DNA of 9,146 nt, from the NCBI GenBank assembly GCA_022425845.1, contig JAKMEU010000200.1, positions 1 through 9,146 of the forward strand, written 5' to 3'. The position numbers were made by a program, and so were the translations under genes. This DNA is from Luminiphilus sp. (GTDB lineage: Bacteria > Pseudomonadota > Gammaproteobacteria > Pseudomonadales > Halieaceae). Shown here one piece after another: positions 1 through 5,699 of the stretch (position 1 is the first letter of the stretch; each line of letters begins with the position of its first letter). The notes beneath the pieces are model-generated. The model made no database searches. It was not told the origin of the DNA and saw only the letters and a program-made list of their open reading frames with translations.

Positions 1-47
1 TGTCACCACAGCCCACCAACAGTGTGAGCCCCAGGGTTGTGATCACT

Positions 48-89
48 AATTTGGCTGAATTTGGCACGGCTTACCTCTTTTTATATGTC
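48..89 (+). promoter_or_regulatory. AT-rich promoter-like patch with a 10-bp-period direct repeat
   Basis: The octamer AATTTGGC occurs at 48-55 and again at 58-65, exactly one helical turn apart. TTGGCA (61-66) could serve as a -35 hexamer, with a weak -10 such as TATATG (82-87, 15-nt spacer) or TATGTC (84-89, 17-nt spacer). This is the only AT-rich stretch upstream of the symporter, which is why it is proposed as its promoter. The hexamer matches are poor and the start codon is almost 400 nt away, so confidence is low. Confidence 0.3.
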
Positions 90-156
90 TTTTGATGTCT
101 CAACAGATTGCGGCTCCACCCGGGCGGCCCATCATCGAAAACGTGCTGCCACACAC

Positions 157-200
157 CCTGGTGGCATGCCGCGGGGAGGTACTGCGCGACTGCCACCAGG
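157..200 (+). promoter_or_regulatory. Long perfect-stem hairpin in the symporter leader
   Basis: CCTGGTGGCA (157-166) and TGCCACCAGG (191-200) are perfect 10-bp complements. Inside, CGCG (170-173) can pair with CGCG (185-188), leaving an 11-nt apical loop. The right arm is followed by CGTTTTC, a short T-run. It could be a rho-independent terminator or attenuator, or a structured leader element. The T-run is short and the stem long, so either role is possible. Confidence 0.5.
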
Positions 201-479
201 CGTTTTCAGGCTGACTCTCTGTTCCCTCAGAGATGGAGCATGGACGCCAGTTCCCCCAGAGCCTGACACCCATACTCCAAGATTAGTCGACCGATGGGTC
301 CGGTGCAATGATCACCGTTCAGGGTCATGCGCGCTGCAGGGAGGGCTGTCACAGCGTGTTGGGCCAGCCCCTGTATCGGCCATTGCAGAGCGCGCTGATA
401 GACCGCCGTGACCCGCCACCATCCGATGGGTTAGGGTGTCACGCTCGGCGTTATCGCCACCGTACAAAAGGAACTACGC

Positions 480-1847
480 ATGACGGGGTTGGAACTCATC
501 TCCCAGCGGTTTGTTGACCTGGTCTGGGGGACCCCGCTGGTCATGCTGCTGCTGGGGGGAGGCTGCTTCTTCCTGATCCTGTCCCGGGCCCTGCCCTATC
601 GCCACCTCGGACACGCCACGGCTATTTTACTGGGGCGCTATGAAACCCCCGAGCAACCCGGTGAGCTGTCCCACCAGCAGGCCCTGGCCGCCGCACTCTC
701 CAACACCATGGGGCTGGGCAATGTGGCGGGCGTCGCTCTGGCAATTGTTGCCGGCGGACCGGGGGCGGTGTTCTGGATGTGGATGTCGGCCATCATCGGC
801 ATCGCCACCAAATTTTTTACCTGCTCCCTGGGCGTTATGTACCGGGGCAGGGACAGCCTGGGCCAGCTCCAGGGCGGTCCCATGTATGTCATCCGGGAAG
901 CCCTGCCCCGAAGCTTCTATCCACTGGCCGTGCTGTTCTCGCTGGCGGGGCTGATCGGCACCCTGCCCATGTTCCAGGCCAACCAGCTCACCGCCCTCAT
1001 CGGTGACGCGGTGTTTTCGGGGCAGCCCCCGGGCTGGGCGGCCCCCGTGACGGGTCTGCTCCTGGCCATTGTGGTGGGCTCGGTTATTTTTGGTGGACTG
1101 CCGCGGGTGGCACGGGTTGCTGTCGCCGCACTGCCCGTCATGGTGCTGCTGTACCTGGCCATGACCCTTTGGGTTGTGCTGACCCACCTGGGGGACGTAC
1201 CCGATGTGCTGCTGAGTATTGTCCGTGAGGCGTTTCAACCCAGCGCCATCGGTGGCGGCGCCCTGGGTGTCATGTTAATCGGGGTCAGCCGCGGCGCCTT
1301 TTCCAACGAGGCTGGAGTGGGAACTGAAGTCATGGCCCACGGTGCCGCTCGCACCGGCGAACCGATCCGCGAAGGCCTGCTGGCCGCCCTGGGTCCCATC
1401 ATCGACACCCTGGTGGTCTGCACCTGCACCGCCCTCGTGATTTTACTGGCGGGGGACTGGCAAACCCCGGGCAATCTATCGGGCATAACCCTCACCGCCA
1501 ATGCCTTCCGGGCCGAGATGGGACTGCCGGGATTACTGGCGCTCAGTTTTGTCGCGCTGATACTCAGCACCACCACCATGTTCACGGGGTGGTACTACGG
1601 GGCCAAATGCTTTGGCTTTCTGGTGGGTGCCGAGTGGCAGCCCTACTTTCGCTGGTTCTTCATTGCCGCCGTGATATTTGGCGCCTCGGTCAGCATCGAT
1701 GTGGTGTTCAACCTGATATCGGGGAGCTATGGCCTGATGGCCATTCCCACCATGATCAGCACACTGGTTCTTGCACCCCGGGTTATGACGGCCGCCCGGG
1801 ACTACTTTGAACGTTTCGACTTTGAACGTTTCGACAACAAGCCGTGA
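480..1847 (+). CDS. AGCS-family sodium:alanine/glycine symporter
   Basis: A 455-aa inner-membrane carrier of the alanine-or-glycine:cation symporter family, which couples uptake of small neutral amino acids to Na+. The start is supported by AAGGAA (468-473) six nt before the ATG. The family signature is complete: the run GGPGAVFWMWMSAIIG (residues 92-107) fits the PROSITE sodium:alanine symporter pattern. Other expected elements are GNVAGVA (80-86), GGPMYVI (132-138), NEAGVG followed by the A-H-G-A-A-R-T stretch in the middle of the protein, and GPIIDTLVVCTCTALVILL further on. Many hydrophobic segments run through the length, which is normal for the family. The residue after KFF in the signature helix is Thr114, where relatives I recall have Glu. 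The C-terminus carries a duplicated FERFD. The gene is monocistronic and converges on the E2 gene. Exact substrate (alanine, glycine, serine) cannot be read from sequence. Confidence 0.95.
   Translation: MTGLELISQRFVDLVWGTPLVMLLLGGGCFFLILSRALPYRHLGHATAILLGRYETPEQPGELSHQQALAAALSNTMGLGNVAGVALAIVAGGPGAVFWMWMSAIIGIATKFFTCSLGVMYRGRDSLGQLQGGPMYVIREALPRSFYPLAVLFSLAGLIGTLPMFQANQLTALIGDAVFSGQPPGWAAPVTGLLLAIVVGSVIFGGLPRVARVAVAALPVMVLLYLAMTLWVVLTHLGDVPDVLLSIVREAFQPSAIGGGALGVMLIGVSRGAFSNEAGVGTEVMAHGAARTGEPIREGLLAALGPIIDTLVVCTCTALVILLAGDWQTPGNLSGITLTANAFRAEMGLPGLLALSFVALILSTTTMFTGWYYGAKCFGFLVGAEWQPYFRWFFIAAVIFGASVSIDVVFNLISGSYGLMAIPTMISTLVLAPRVMTAARDYFERFDFERFDNKP
1806..1835 (+). repeat. Perfect 15-bp tandem duplication at the 3' end of the symporter gene
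   Basis: TTTGAACGTTTCGAC occurs twice back to back (1806-1820 and 1821-1835) without a mismatch. It is in frame and encodes FERFD-FERFD just before the final Asn-Lys-Pro. The unit length is a multiple of three, so copy-number change would not break the frame. The perfect identity suggests a recent duplication. Confidence 0.95.
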
Positions 1848-1848
1848 A

Positions 1849-1879
1849 GCAGACCGCACGGGCCGGGCTGCCGGTCTGC
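1849..1879. terminator. Hairpin between convergent symporter and E2 genes
   Basis: GCAGACCG (1849-1856) pairs perfectly with CGGTCTGC (1872-1879) around a GC-rich 15-nt loop. It begins two nt after the symporter stop and lies 13 nt beyond the E2 stop on the other strand, so it is well placed as a bidirectional terminator. No T-run follows on either strand, so it is not a classic intrinsic terminator and may act with Rho or as a 3'-end stabiliser. Confidence 0.55.
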
Positions 1880-1892
1880 AGCACAGAGCGTG

Positions 1893-3068
1893 TTACAGGC
1901 CGTTGATCACGTCCCGCAGCACCGAGAGAAACTGGGCGCCCACCGCACCATCAATCACCCGATGATCGCAGGACAGTGTGGCGGTCAGCACCGTGGCCAC
2001 GCCCTGGCCATCGTCCCGCACCACCACCCGGGGTTCGGCTTTACCGAGGGCGAGAATGGCGCCCATGGGCGGATTGATGATGGCCGTGAACTGCGAAATA
2101 CCGTACATCCCCAGATTGGACACCGTGAAGGAGCCGCCACTGATGTCTTCCTTGGTGAGGCTCCCCGTGCGGGCCTTTTCCGCGAGTGCTGCCGTGGCCT
2201 CGGCGATCCCTCCCGGCGACAGGGCCTCGGCACCCTGAATCGTTGCCGGATACAGGCCGTCATCGGTGGCAATGGCGACAGCAATGTGAGCTGACTGAAA
2301 CTGATGGATATCATCCCCCACCAGGTTCACATTGACCCGGGGCTCCTTCATCAGCGCCTGGGCCACACACCACACCAGCAGGTCGTTGACCGAGACCTTG
2401 GTAGCGCCGCTGTCATTGAGGGTTTTGCGGTGCGCCATCAAACCGTCGAGCTCATACTCAGCGGTGAGGTAGAAGTGGGGTATCGCCTGCTTGGCTTCAG
2501 TAAGGCGCCGGGCGATGGTCTTTCGCGTGGGTGACAGCGGAATCACCTCAACCCCCGCAAGATCATCACCGCCACCGGCTGCAGCACGCACGTCATCATC
2601 CGTAATCCGACCGCGACGGCCGGTACCGGTCACCGTACTCAAGTCGACACCCAACTCATCAGCCAGTTTGCGCACCGATGGAGACGATCGGGTGTAGGCA
2701 TCGCTGGTCTGCCCGGCAGGCTTCGCGGCTGGCGGGGGTTCAGGTGGCGCTTCCGCTGGCACCTCGGGCGCCTCGCCGCCGGCATAGCCAGCGATGAACC
2801 GATCAATCTCGGCGTCGTCCACGTCTGCGGGAGCGATGACACCCAGCAGCGCACCCACCGGGTGTGCATCACCGGGCTCGGCCAGCACCCGGCGCAGGAC
2901 ACCCGCGACGGGAGAGTCCCAGACATTGACGATTTTGTCAGACTCCATTTCAAACACCTCGTCCCCTTTGGCAACCGGGTCGCCCGGGGACTTGTTCCAG
3001 GTGGTGATGGTGCCTTCGACCATTTCGATGCCCCACTTGGGGACCGCGATCGGATAGATATCGCTCAA
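1893..3068 (-). CDS. acoC: 2-oxo acid / acetoin dehydrogenase complex E2 (dihydrolipoamide acyltransferase)
   Basis: E2 core enzyme of a 2-oxo-acid-dehydrogenase-type complex: it carries the acyl group on a lipoyl arm and transfers it to CoA. In 391 aa it has a lipoyl domain (about 3-80) with the modified lysine at K45 in SDKIVN, a Pro/Ala-rich linker (98-122), a peripheral subunit-binding domain (127-162) and a catalytic domain (about 172-391). The acyltransferase motif is intact: H369, D373, G374 in DHRVIDGA. The start is set at TTG 3068 because the domain begins immediately after it and GAGGAA lies 7 nt upstream. Longer frames would run 42 residues back into the E1-beta coding region and add Arg/Pro-rich sequence. 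It is the last gene of the operon, 25 nt after the E1-beta stop. The lipoyl-CAT layout resembles Bacillus-type AcoC rather than the hydrolase-fused AcoC known from Pseudomonas and Ralstonia, so the symbol is tentative. Confidence 0.9.
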   Translation of the reverse strand: MSDIYPIAVPKWGIEMVEGTITTWNKSPGDPVAKGDEVFEMESDKIVNVWDSPVAGVLRRVLAEPGDAHPVGALLGVIAPADVDDAEIDRFIAGYAGGEAPEVPAEAPPEPPPAAKPAGQTSDAYTRSSPSVRKLADELGVDLSTVTGTGRRGRITDDDVRAAAGGGDDLAGVEVIPLSPTRKTIARRLTEAKQAIPHFYLTAEYELDGLMAHRKTLNDSGATKVSVNDLLVWCVAQALMKEPRVNVNLVGDDIHQFQSAHIAVAIATDDGLYPATIQGAEALSPGGIAEATAALAEKARTGSLTKEDISGGSFTVSNLGMYGISQFTAIINPPMGAILALGKAEPRVVVRDDGQGVATVLTATLSCDHRVIDGAVGAQFLSVLRDVINGL

Positions 3069-3075
3069 AGCAGGA

Positions 3076-3081
3076 TTCCTC
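3076..3081 (-). promoter_or_regulatory. Ribosome binding site deciding the TTG start of E2
   Basis: On the minus strand GAGGAA lies 7 nt before TTG at 3068. It sits in the 25-nt gap after the E1-beta stop, which argues for the TTG start over upstream in-frame starts inside E1-beta. Confidence 0.75.
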
Positions 3082-3093
3082 GTTGTGCTGGGT

Positions 3094-4095
3094 TTAGGCC
3101 AGGGTGGCTTTGATAGCCGCCTTGATCTTGTTGCCATCGGGCAGATACGCGGCCTCAAGCTCCGGCGAAAACGGCGTCGGACTGTGGGGCGCACAAACCT
3201 GTTTAATCGGACCCTTCAGGCTGGCAAAGGCTTTGTCTGCAGCGAGCCCGGCGATGTCGGCGGTCAGGCCACAGCGCGGCGGCGCCTCATCCACCACCAC
3301 CAGTCGACCGGTGGCCTCCACCGATTCCAGAATCGCATTCTCATCCAGCGGCGACGTGGTGCGGGGATCAATCAGGTCGCAGCTGATCCCCTCCTCCGCG
3401 AGTTCATCAATGGCAGCTGCAGCTTTGGGTACCATTTGCCCGAACGCAACCACCGTTACATCGTCACCCTCGCGGACAAAATTGGCCTCGCCAAAGGGTA
3501 TGGTGTAGTGCTCGTCTGGCACCTCACAGGCTTCCTGGTAAAGAATCTTGGGCTCAAAGAACAGCACCGGATCATCGTCGGCGATGGCAGACAGCAACAG
3601 CCCCTTGGCATCGTAGGCATTGGAGGGCACCACCACCTTGAGGCCGGGGAATGACGTCATGATCTGGTACATCGCCTGGCTGTGTTGACCCGCGGCACTG
3701 AACCCGCCCCCGGCAGAGAAGCGAATCACCGCCGGGCAGCGGCTCTTGCCGCCAAACATATAGCGGAACTTCGCCATCTGGTTGACGATCTGGTCCATGC
3801 AGACCCCAATAAAATCGGCGAACATAATCTCCGCCACCGGGCGCATACCCACCAGCGCCGCTCCTGCCGCCGCGCCAACAATCGCAGACTCTGAAATCGG
3901 GGTGTCAATGCAGCGGTCGGGCCAGCGGTGATAGATGCCCGTGGTCACGCCGAACACGCCGCCCACAGCACCCACATCGCCAGCACTGCCATTGCAGCCC
4001 GCCACGTCTTCACCGATCACAAACACCGACTCATCCTGCTCCATGGCCTGGTGCAGGGCTTCATTAATCGCATCGCGCATGGTTTTCTGAGACAT
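3094..4095 (-). CDS. acoB: Acetoin / 2-oxo acid dehydrogenase E1 component, beta subunit
   Basis: Beta subunit of the thiamine-diphosphate-dependent E1 heterotetramer; with the alpha subunit it cleaves the substrate and acylates the E2 lipoyl group. The 333 aa match the usual length. Visible family features are VIGEDVAG (26-33) with the TPP-activating glutamate E29, GVFGVTTGIY (46-55), DTPISE (64-69), GVCMDQIVNQMAKFRYMFGG (97-116), GQHSQ with H138, a PGLKVVVPS stretch, and the C-terminal TTSPLD and DEAPPRCG blocks. The wording of these blocks is closest to AcoB of acetoin dehydrogenases as I remember them. The ATG at 4095 has AGGAG at 4108-4104 with an 8-nt spacer. That AGGAG begins on the last base of the E1-alpha stop codon, so the two subunits are probably translationally coupled. 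A general pyruvate or branched-chain E1 remains possible but fits less well. Confidence 0.92.
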   Translation of the reverse strand: MSQKTMRDAINEALHQAMEQDESVFVIGEDVAGCNGSAGDVGAVGGVFGVTTGIYHRWPDRCIDTPISESAIVGAAAGAALVGMRPVAEIMFADFIGVCMDQIVNQMAKFRYMFGGKSRCPAVIRFSAGGGFSAAGQHSQAMYQIMTSFPGLKVVVPSNAYDAKGLLLSAIADDDPVLFFEPKILYQEACEVPDEHYTIPFGEANFVREGDDVTVVAFGQMVPKAAAAIDELAEEGISCDLIDPRTTSPLDENAILESVEATGRLVVVDEAPPRCGLTADIAGLAADKAFASLKGPIKQVCAPHSPTPFSPELEAAYLPDGNKIKAAIKATLA

Positions 4096-4107
4096 AATCC
4101 GAACTCC

Positions 4108-5088
4108 TCAGGCGCCTGCGCCGTAGTTGATGTACACATCCTCGGTGACCTGCCCGGCCGTCGGCCGCGCCGCCGCCTTGGCAGCGGTGACCGCCTGTTC
4201 AATTTCGGCCATAACTTCCGCATCGATGGCGTCCAGCGTAGCCGCGTCGAGCTCACCGGTTTCCGCCATGCGCGCGCGAAAGTTCTTCAGGCAGTCGTGG
4301 TTTTCCCGCAGGTCATCCAGTTCACCCTCGCCGCGGTAATGCTGTGGGTCACCAACAAAGTGACCGTGATAACGCCCCTGCTCAGCAAAGACGCCCGCCG
4401 GCCCATTGCCTGCCCGGGCGTGTTCTATCGCTTTGCCCGCCGCCTCGTAGACGGCAAAAAAGTCGGCGCCATCGGCGACAAACACGGGAAAGCCAAAGGC
4501 CTCCGTACGCGCCTTCAAATCATCGCAACCCACGGCGTAACTGATATTGGTGTGCTCCGAGTAGTAATTGTTCTCGATGACAAACACCGCCGGTACCTGC
4601 AGCACGACCGCCATGTTCATGGCCTCAAAACAGGTACCCTGGTTGACCGATCCGTCCCCGGAAAACGATACCGCCACCTTGCCGTTCTTGCGGATTTTCG
4701 CCGCGAGGGCCGAGCCCACCGAAATCGGCGGTCCCCCCGCGACAATGCCATTGGCCCCGAGGATGCCCCTGTCGATATCGGCGACGTGCATGGAGCCGCC
4801 CTTGCCTTTGCACAACCCCTCGGACGACCCGAACAGCTCCTTCATCATGCCGTCGACTTCAGCACCTTTGGCAATGCAATGGCCATGTCCGCGGTGGGTC
4901 GAGATAATGGTGTCATCCGCATCGAGGTGGGCGCAGACGCCCACGGCATTGGCCTCCTGACCCGTGTACAGATGCGTAAAGCCGGGAATCTGGCCATTCA
5001 TAATCTCGGCGTTGACCCGCTCCTCAAACTCGCGAATGGTCTTCATCGAGCGATAAGCGTTGCTCAGGGTTTCTGTAGGAATGGACAC
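4108..5088 (-). CDS. acoA: Acetoin / 2-oxo acid dehydrogenase E1 component, alpha subunit
   Basis: TPP-binding alpha subunit of the E1 decarboxylase/dehydrogenase. The 326-aa product has the early block MKTIREFEERV (15-25), GFTHLYTGQEANAVG (36-50), STHRGHGH (63-70), the KGKGGSMH stretch (94-101), GANGIVAGG (111-119) and the TPP/Mg motif from GDGS (144-147) to ENN (172-174), all in the correct order. GRYHGHFVGDPQHYR (238-252) is typical of the AcoA-like branch. The start is assigned to GTG 5088, preceded by AGGAGG with a 6-nt spacer; the 27 residues of open frame upstream look non-coding. It is first in the operon, followed after 12 nt by E1-beta. A hairpin-rich leader precedes it. AcoA identity versus another 2-oxo-acid E1 is inferred from motif resemblance and could be settled by phylogeny. 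Confidence 0.92.
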   Translation of the reverse strand: MSIPTETLSNAYRSMKTIREFEERVNAEIMNGQIPGFTHLYTGQEANAVGVCAHLDADDTIISTHRGHGHCIAKGAEVDGMMKELFGSSEGLCKGKGGSMHVADIDRGILGANGIVAGGPPISVGSALAAKIRKNGKVAVSFSGDGSVNQGTCFEAMNMAVVLQVPAVFVIENNYYSEHTNISYAVGCDDLKARTEAFGFPVFVADGADFFAVYEAAGKAIEHARAGNGPAGVFAEQGRYHGHFVGDPQHYRGEGELDDLRENHDCLKNFRARMAETGELDAATLDAIDAEVMAEIEQAVTAAKAAARPTAGQVTEDVYINYGAGA

Positions 5089-5094
5089 GCGCGC

Positions 5095-5100
5095 CCTCCT
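5095..5100 (-). promoter_or_regulatory. Consensus ribosome binding site deciding the GTG start of E1-alpha
   Basis: AGGAGG on the minus strand, 6 nt before GTG at 5088. It is the best Shine-Dalgarno match in the window and rules out the more upstream ATG at 5169, which has no comparable site. Confidence 0.85.
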
Positions 5101-5124
5101 GTGAACTGTATTGAATTTATTGTC

Positions 5125-5160
5125 ACGTACCCGGCTTTGAACCCTGGCGGTTCGGTACGT
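5125..5160 (-). promoter_or_regulatory. Nested inverted repeat in the E1-alpha leader
   Basis: ACGTACC (5125-5131) pairs with GGTACGT (5154-5160), and inside it GAACC (5139-5143) pairs with GGTTC (5149-5153) around the loop CTGGC, leaving one 7-nt bulge. It ends 37 nt before the E1-alpha start codon. It can be an mRNA leader stem or a protein-binding operator. The palindrome GTGATCAC (5162-5169) lies directly beside it. Confidence 0.5.
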
Positions 5161-5198
5161 CGTGATCACACCGCGACAGCGACAAACCGGGCTCAGCC

Positions 5199-5234
5199 GG
5201 GGGTCACGCTACCCCCTTCCCAAAAAACCGTCAA
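5199..5234 (-). promoter_or_regulatory. Candidate promoter of the dehydrogenase operon with overlapping palindrome
   Basis: On the minus strand TTGACG (5234-5229) is a good -35 hexamer, followed after exactly 17 nt by TAGCGT (5211-5206), a modest -10. The -10 lies inside a perfect inverted repeat, GGGGGT / ACCCCC with a 6-nt centre (5199-5216), so a repressor bound there would block it. A T6 run occurs in the spacer. Transcription would begin near 5199, giving a leader of about 110 nt. An alternative weaker pair is TTCAAA (5141-5136) with TAAATT 16 nt further on. Not verified experimentally. Confidence 0.4.
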
Positions 5235-5264
5235 CAGTGAATGTTTTAGTGCAGGCCCAGCCGG

Positions 5265-5567
5265 TTACCAGATTTTGCCGCCAATCCAAGTCCCGGCGGC
5301 GGGTGTGAAGAAAGAAATCACCACCTCACCGTAGACCCCGGCCTTGAAGTAGGGGTCATTCTCCAGCAACTGCCGGGCCTCCTCGCGATCATCAGTGTGA
5401 TAAATGAAACAGCTGGCTTCTGTCGTGGCACCCGGTGTGGGGGTCACCGGACCCGCAACCGCCAACCGATCGAGAATGGTCTCAATGTAGGCGAGGTGAT
5501 CGGCCAGCGCTGTCTGTCGTTCGTCTCCCAGGTCATGGCGGTCTGTGCAGTAGGCAATATGGGGCAT
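5265..5567 (-). CDS. YciI-like (YCII-domain) protein
   Basis: A 100-aa soluble protein with the dimeric alpha/beta-barrel YCII fold. Seen features are the N-terminal strand HIAYCTDR, the helix with H24 in ADHLAYIE, AGPV (38-41), a second strand SCFIYHTDD, and the hallmark ENDPYFKAGVYGEV (69-82) with conserved Asp71-Pro72-Tyr73. The family is thought to use a His-Asp pair for an enzymatic role, but its substrate is mostly unknown; one divergent relative is a chlorohydroquinone dehydrochlorinase. AAGGAG (5580-5575) is 7 nt before the ATG. It stands 176 nt upstream of E1-alpha on the same strand, so it may be co-transcribed in part, but an internal promoter-like element separates them. The downstream job cannot be assigned. 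Confidence 0.88.
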   Translation of the reverse strand: MPHIAYCTDRHDLGDERQTALADHLAYIETILDRLAVAGPVTPTPGATTEASCFIYHTDDREEARQLLENDPYFKAGVYGEVVISFFTPAAGTWIGGKIW

Positions 5568-5660
5568 GGTTTCACTCCTTTTGAAAAACGGAATAGCACG
5601 TAGCGGGGCGCAGTGCAGACGCCTTGGGCCCTGGTAACGCTGCGATCGAAGGACAGTGGG

Positions 5661-5677
5661 CGGGCCACAGCGGCCCG
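5661..5677. terminator. Hairpin downstream of the two-gene VOC operon
   Basis: CGGGCC (5661-5666) and GGCCCG (5672-5677) form a perfect 6-bp GC stem with a 5-nt loop. It is 22 nt beyond the stop codon of the leftmost VOC gene on the minus strand and upstream of the YciI gene. There is no T-run, so termination is plausible but not certain. Confidence 0.45.
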
Positions 5678-5699
5678 AAACCGAGTAGCACCATCGGCC

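Larger units (their letters stand above)
1..479. other. Non-coding region upstream of the symporter gene
   Basis: No gene is supportable in this stretch. The open frames crossing it start at unlikely codons, lack ribosome binding sites and translate into arginine/proline-rich sequence without family resemblance. It contains an AT-rich patch at about 40-105, a strong hairpin at 157-200, a smaller stem TCTCTG/CAGAGA at 216-233, a distant inverted pair TGCAATG (304-310) / CATTGCA (381-387) and a small GGCG-TTAT-CGCC stem at 447-458 shortly before the symporter ribosome binding site. The stretch may be a long 5' leader of the symporter or may include the tail of an unseen upstream unit. Confidence 0.6.

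Noticed and set aside
62..80. Sigma-54 promoter suggested by TGGCAC
   Set aside because: The required TTGC-type -12 element is absent at the correct distance.
61..411. 116-residue open frame in the leader region
   Set aside because: It begins with TTG without a Shine-Dalgarno site, is rich in Arg/Pro/His, and resembles out-of-frame GC-rich translation, with no recognisable domain.
1..479. Glycine riboswitch upstream of the AGCS symporter
   Set aside because: I looked for the conserved aptamer core (CCGAAGG-type and CTCAGG-type blocks) and did not find it; a covariance-model scan would settle this.
3069..3194. N-terminal extension of E2 into the E1-beta gene
   Set aside because: The extra 42 residues are Arg/Pro-rich, overlap the end of E1-beta, and lie upstream of a good ribosome binding site with the lipoyl domain beginning at the TTG.
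3928..5334. 468-residue open frame antisense to E1-alpha and crossing its promoter region
   Set aside because: It overlies a confidently identified gene on the opposite strand and runs through intergenic DNA; the translation is Arg/His-rich and has no family resemblance. Long antisense frames are common opposite GC-rich genes.
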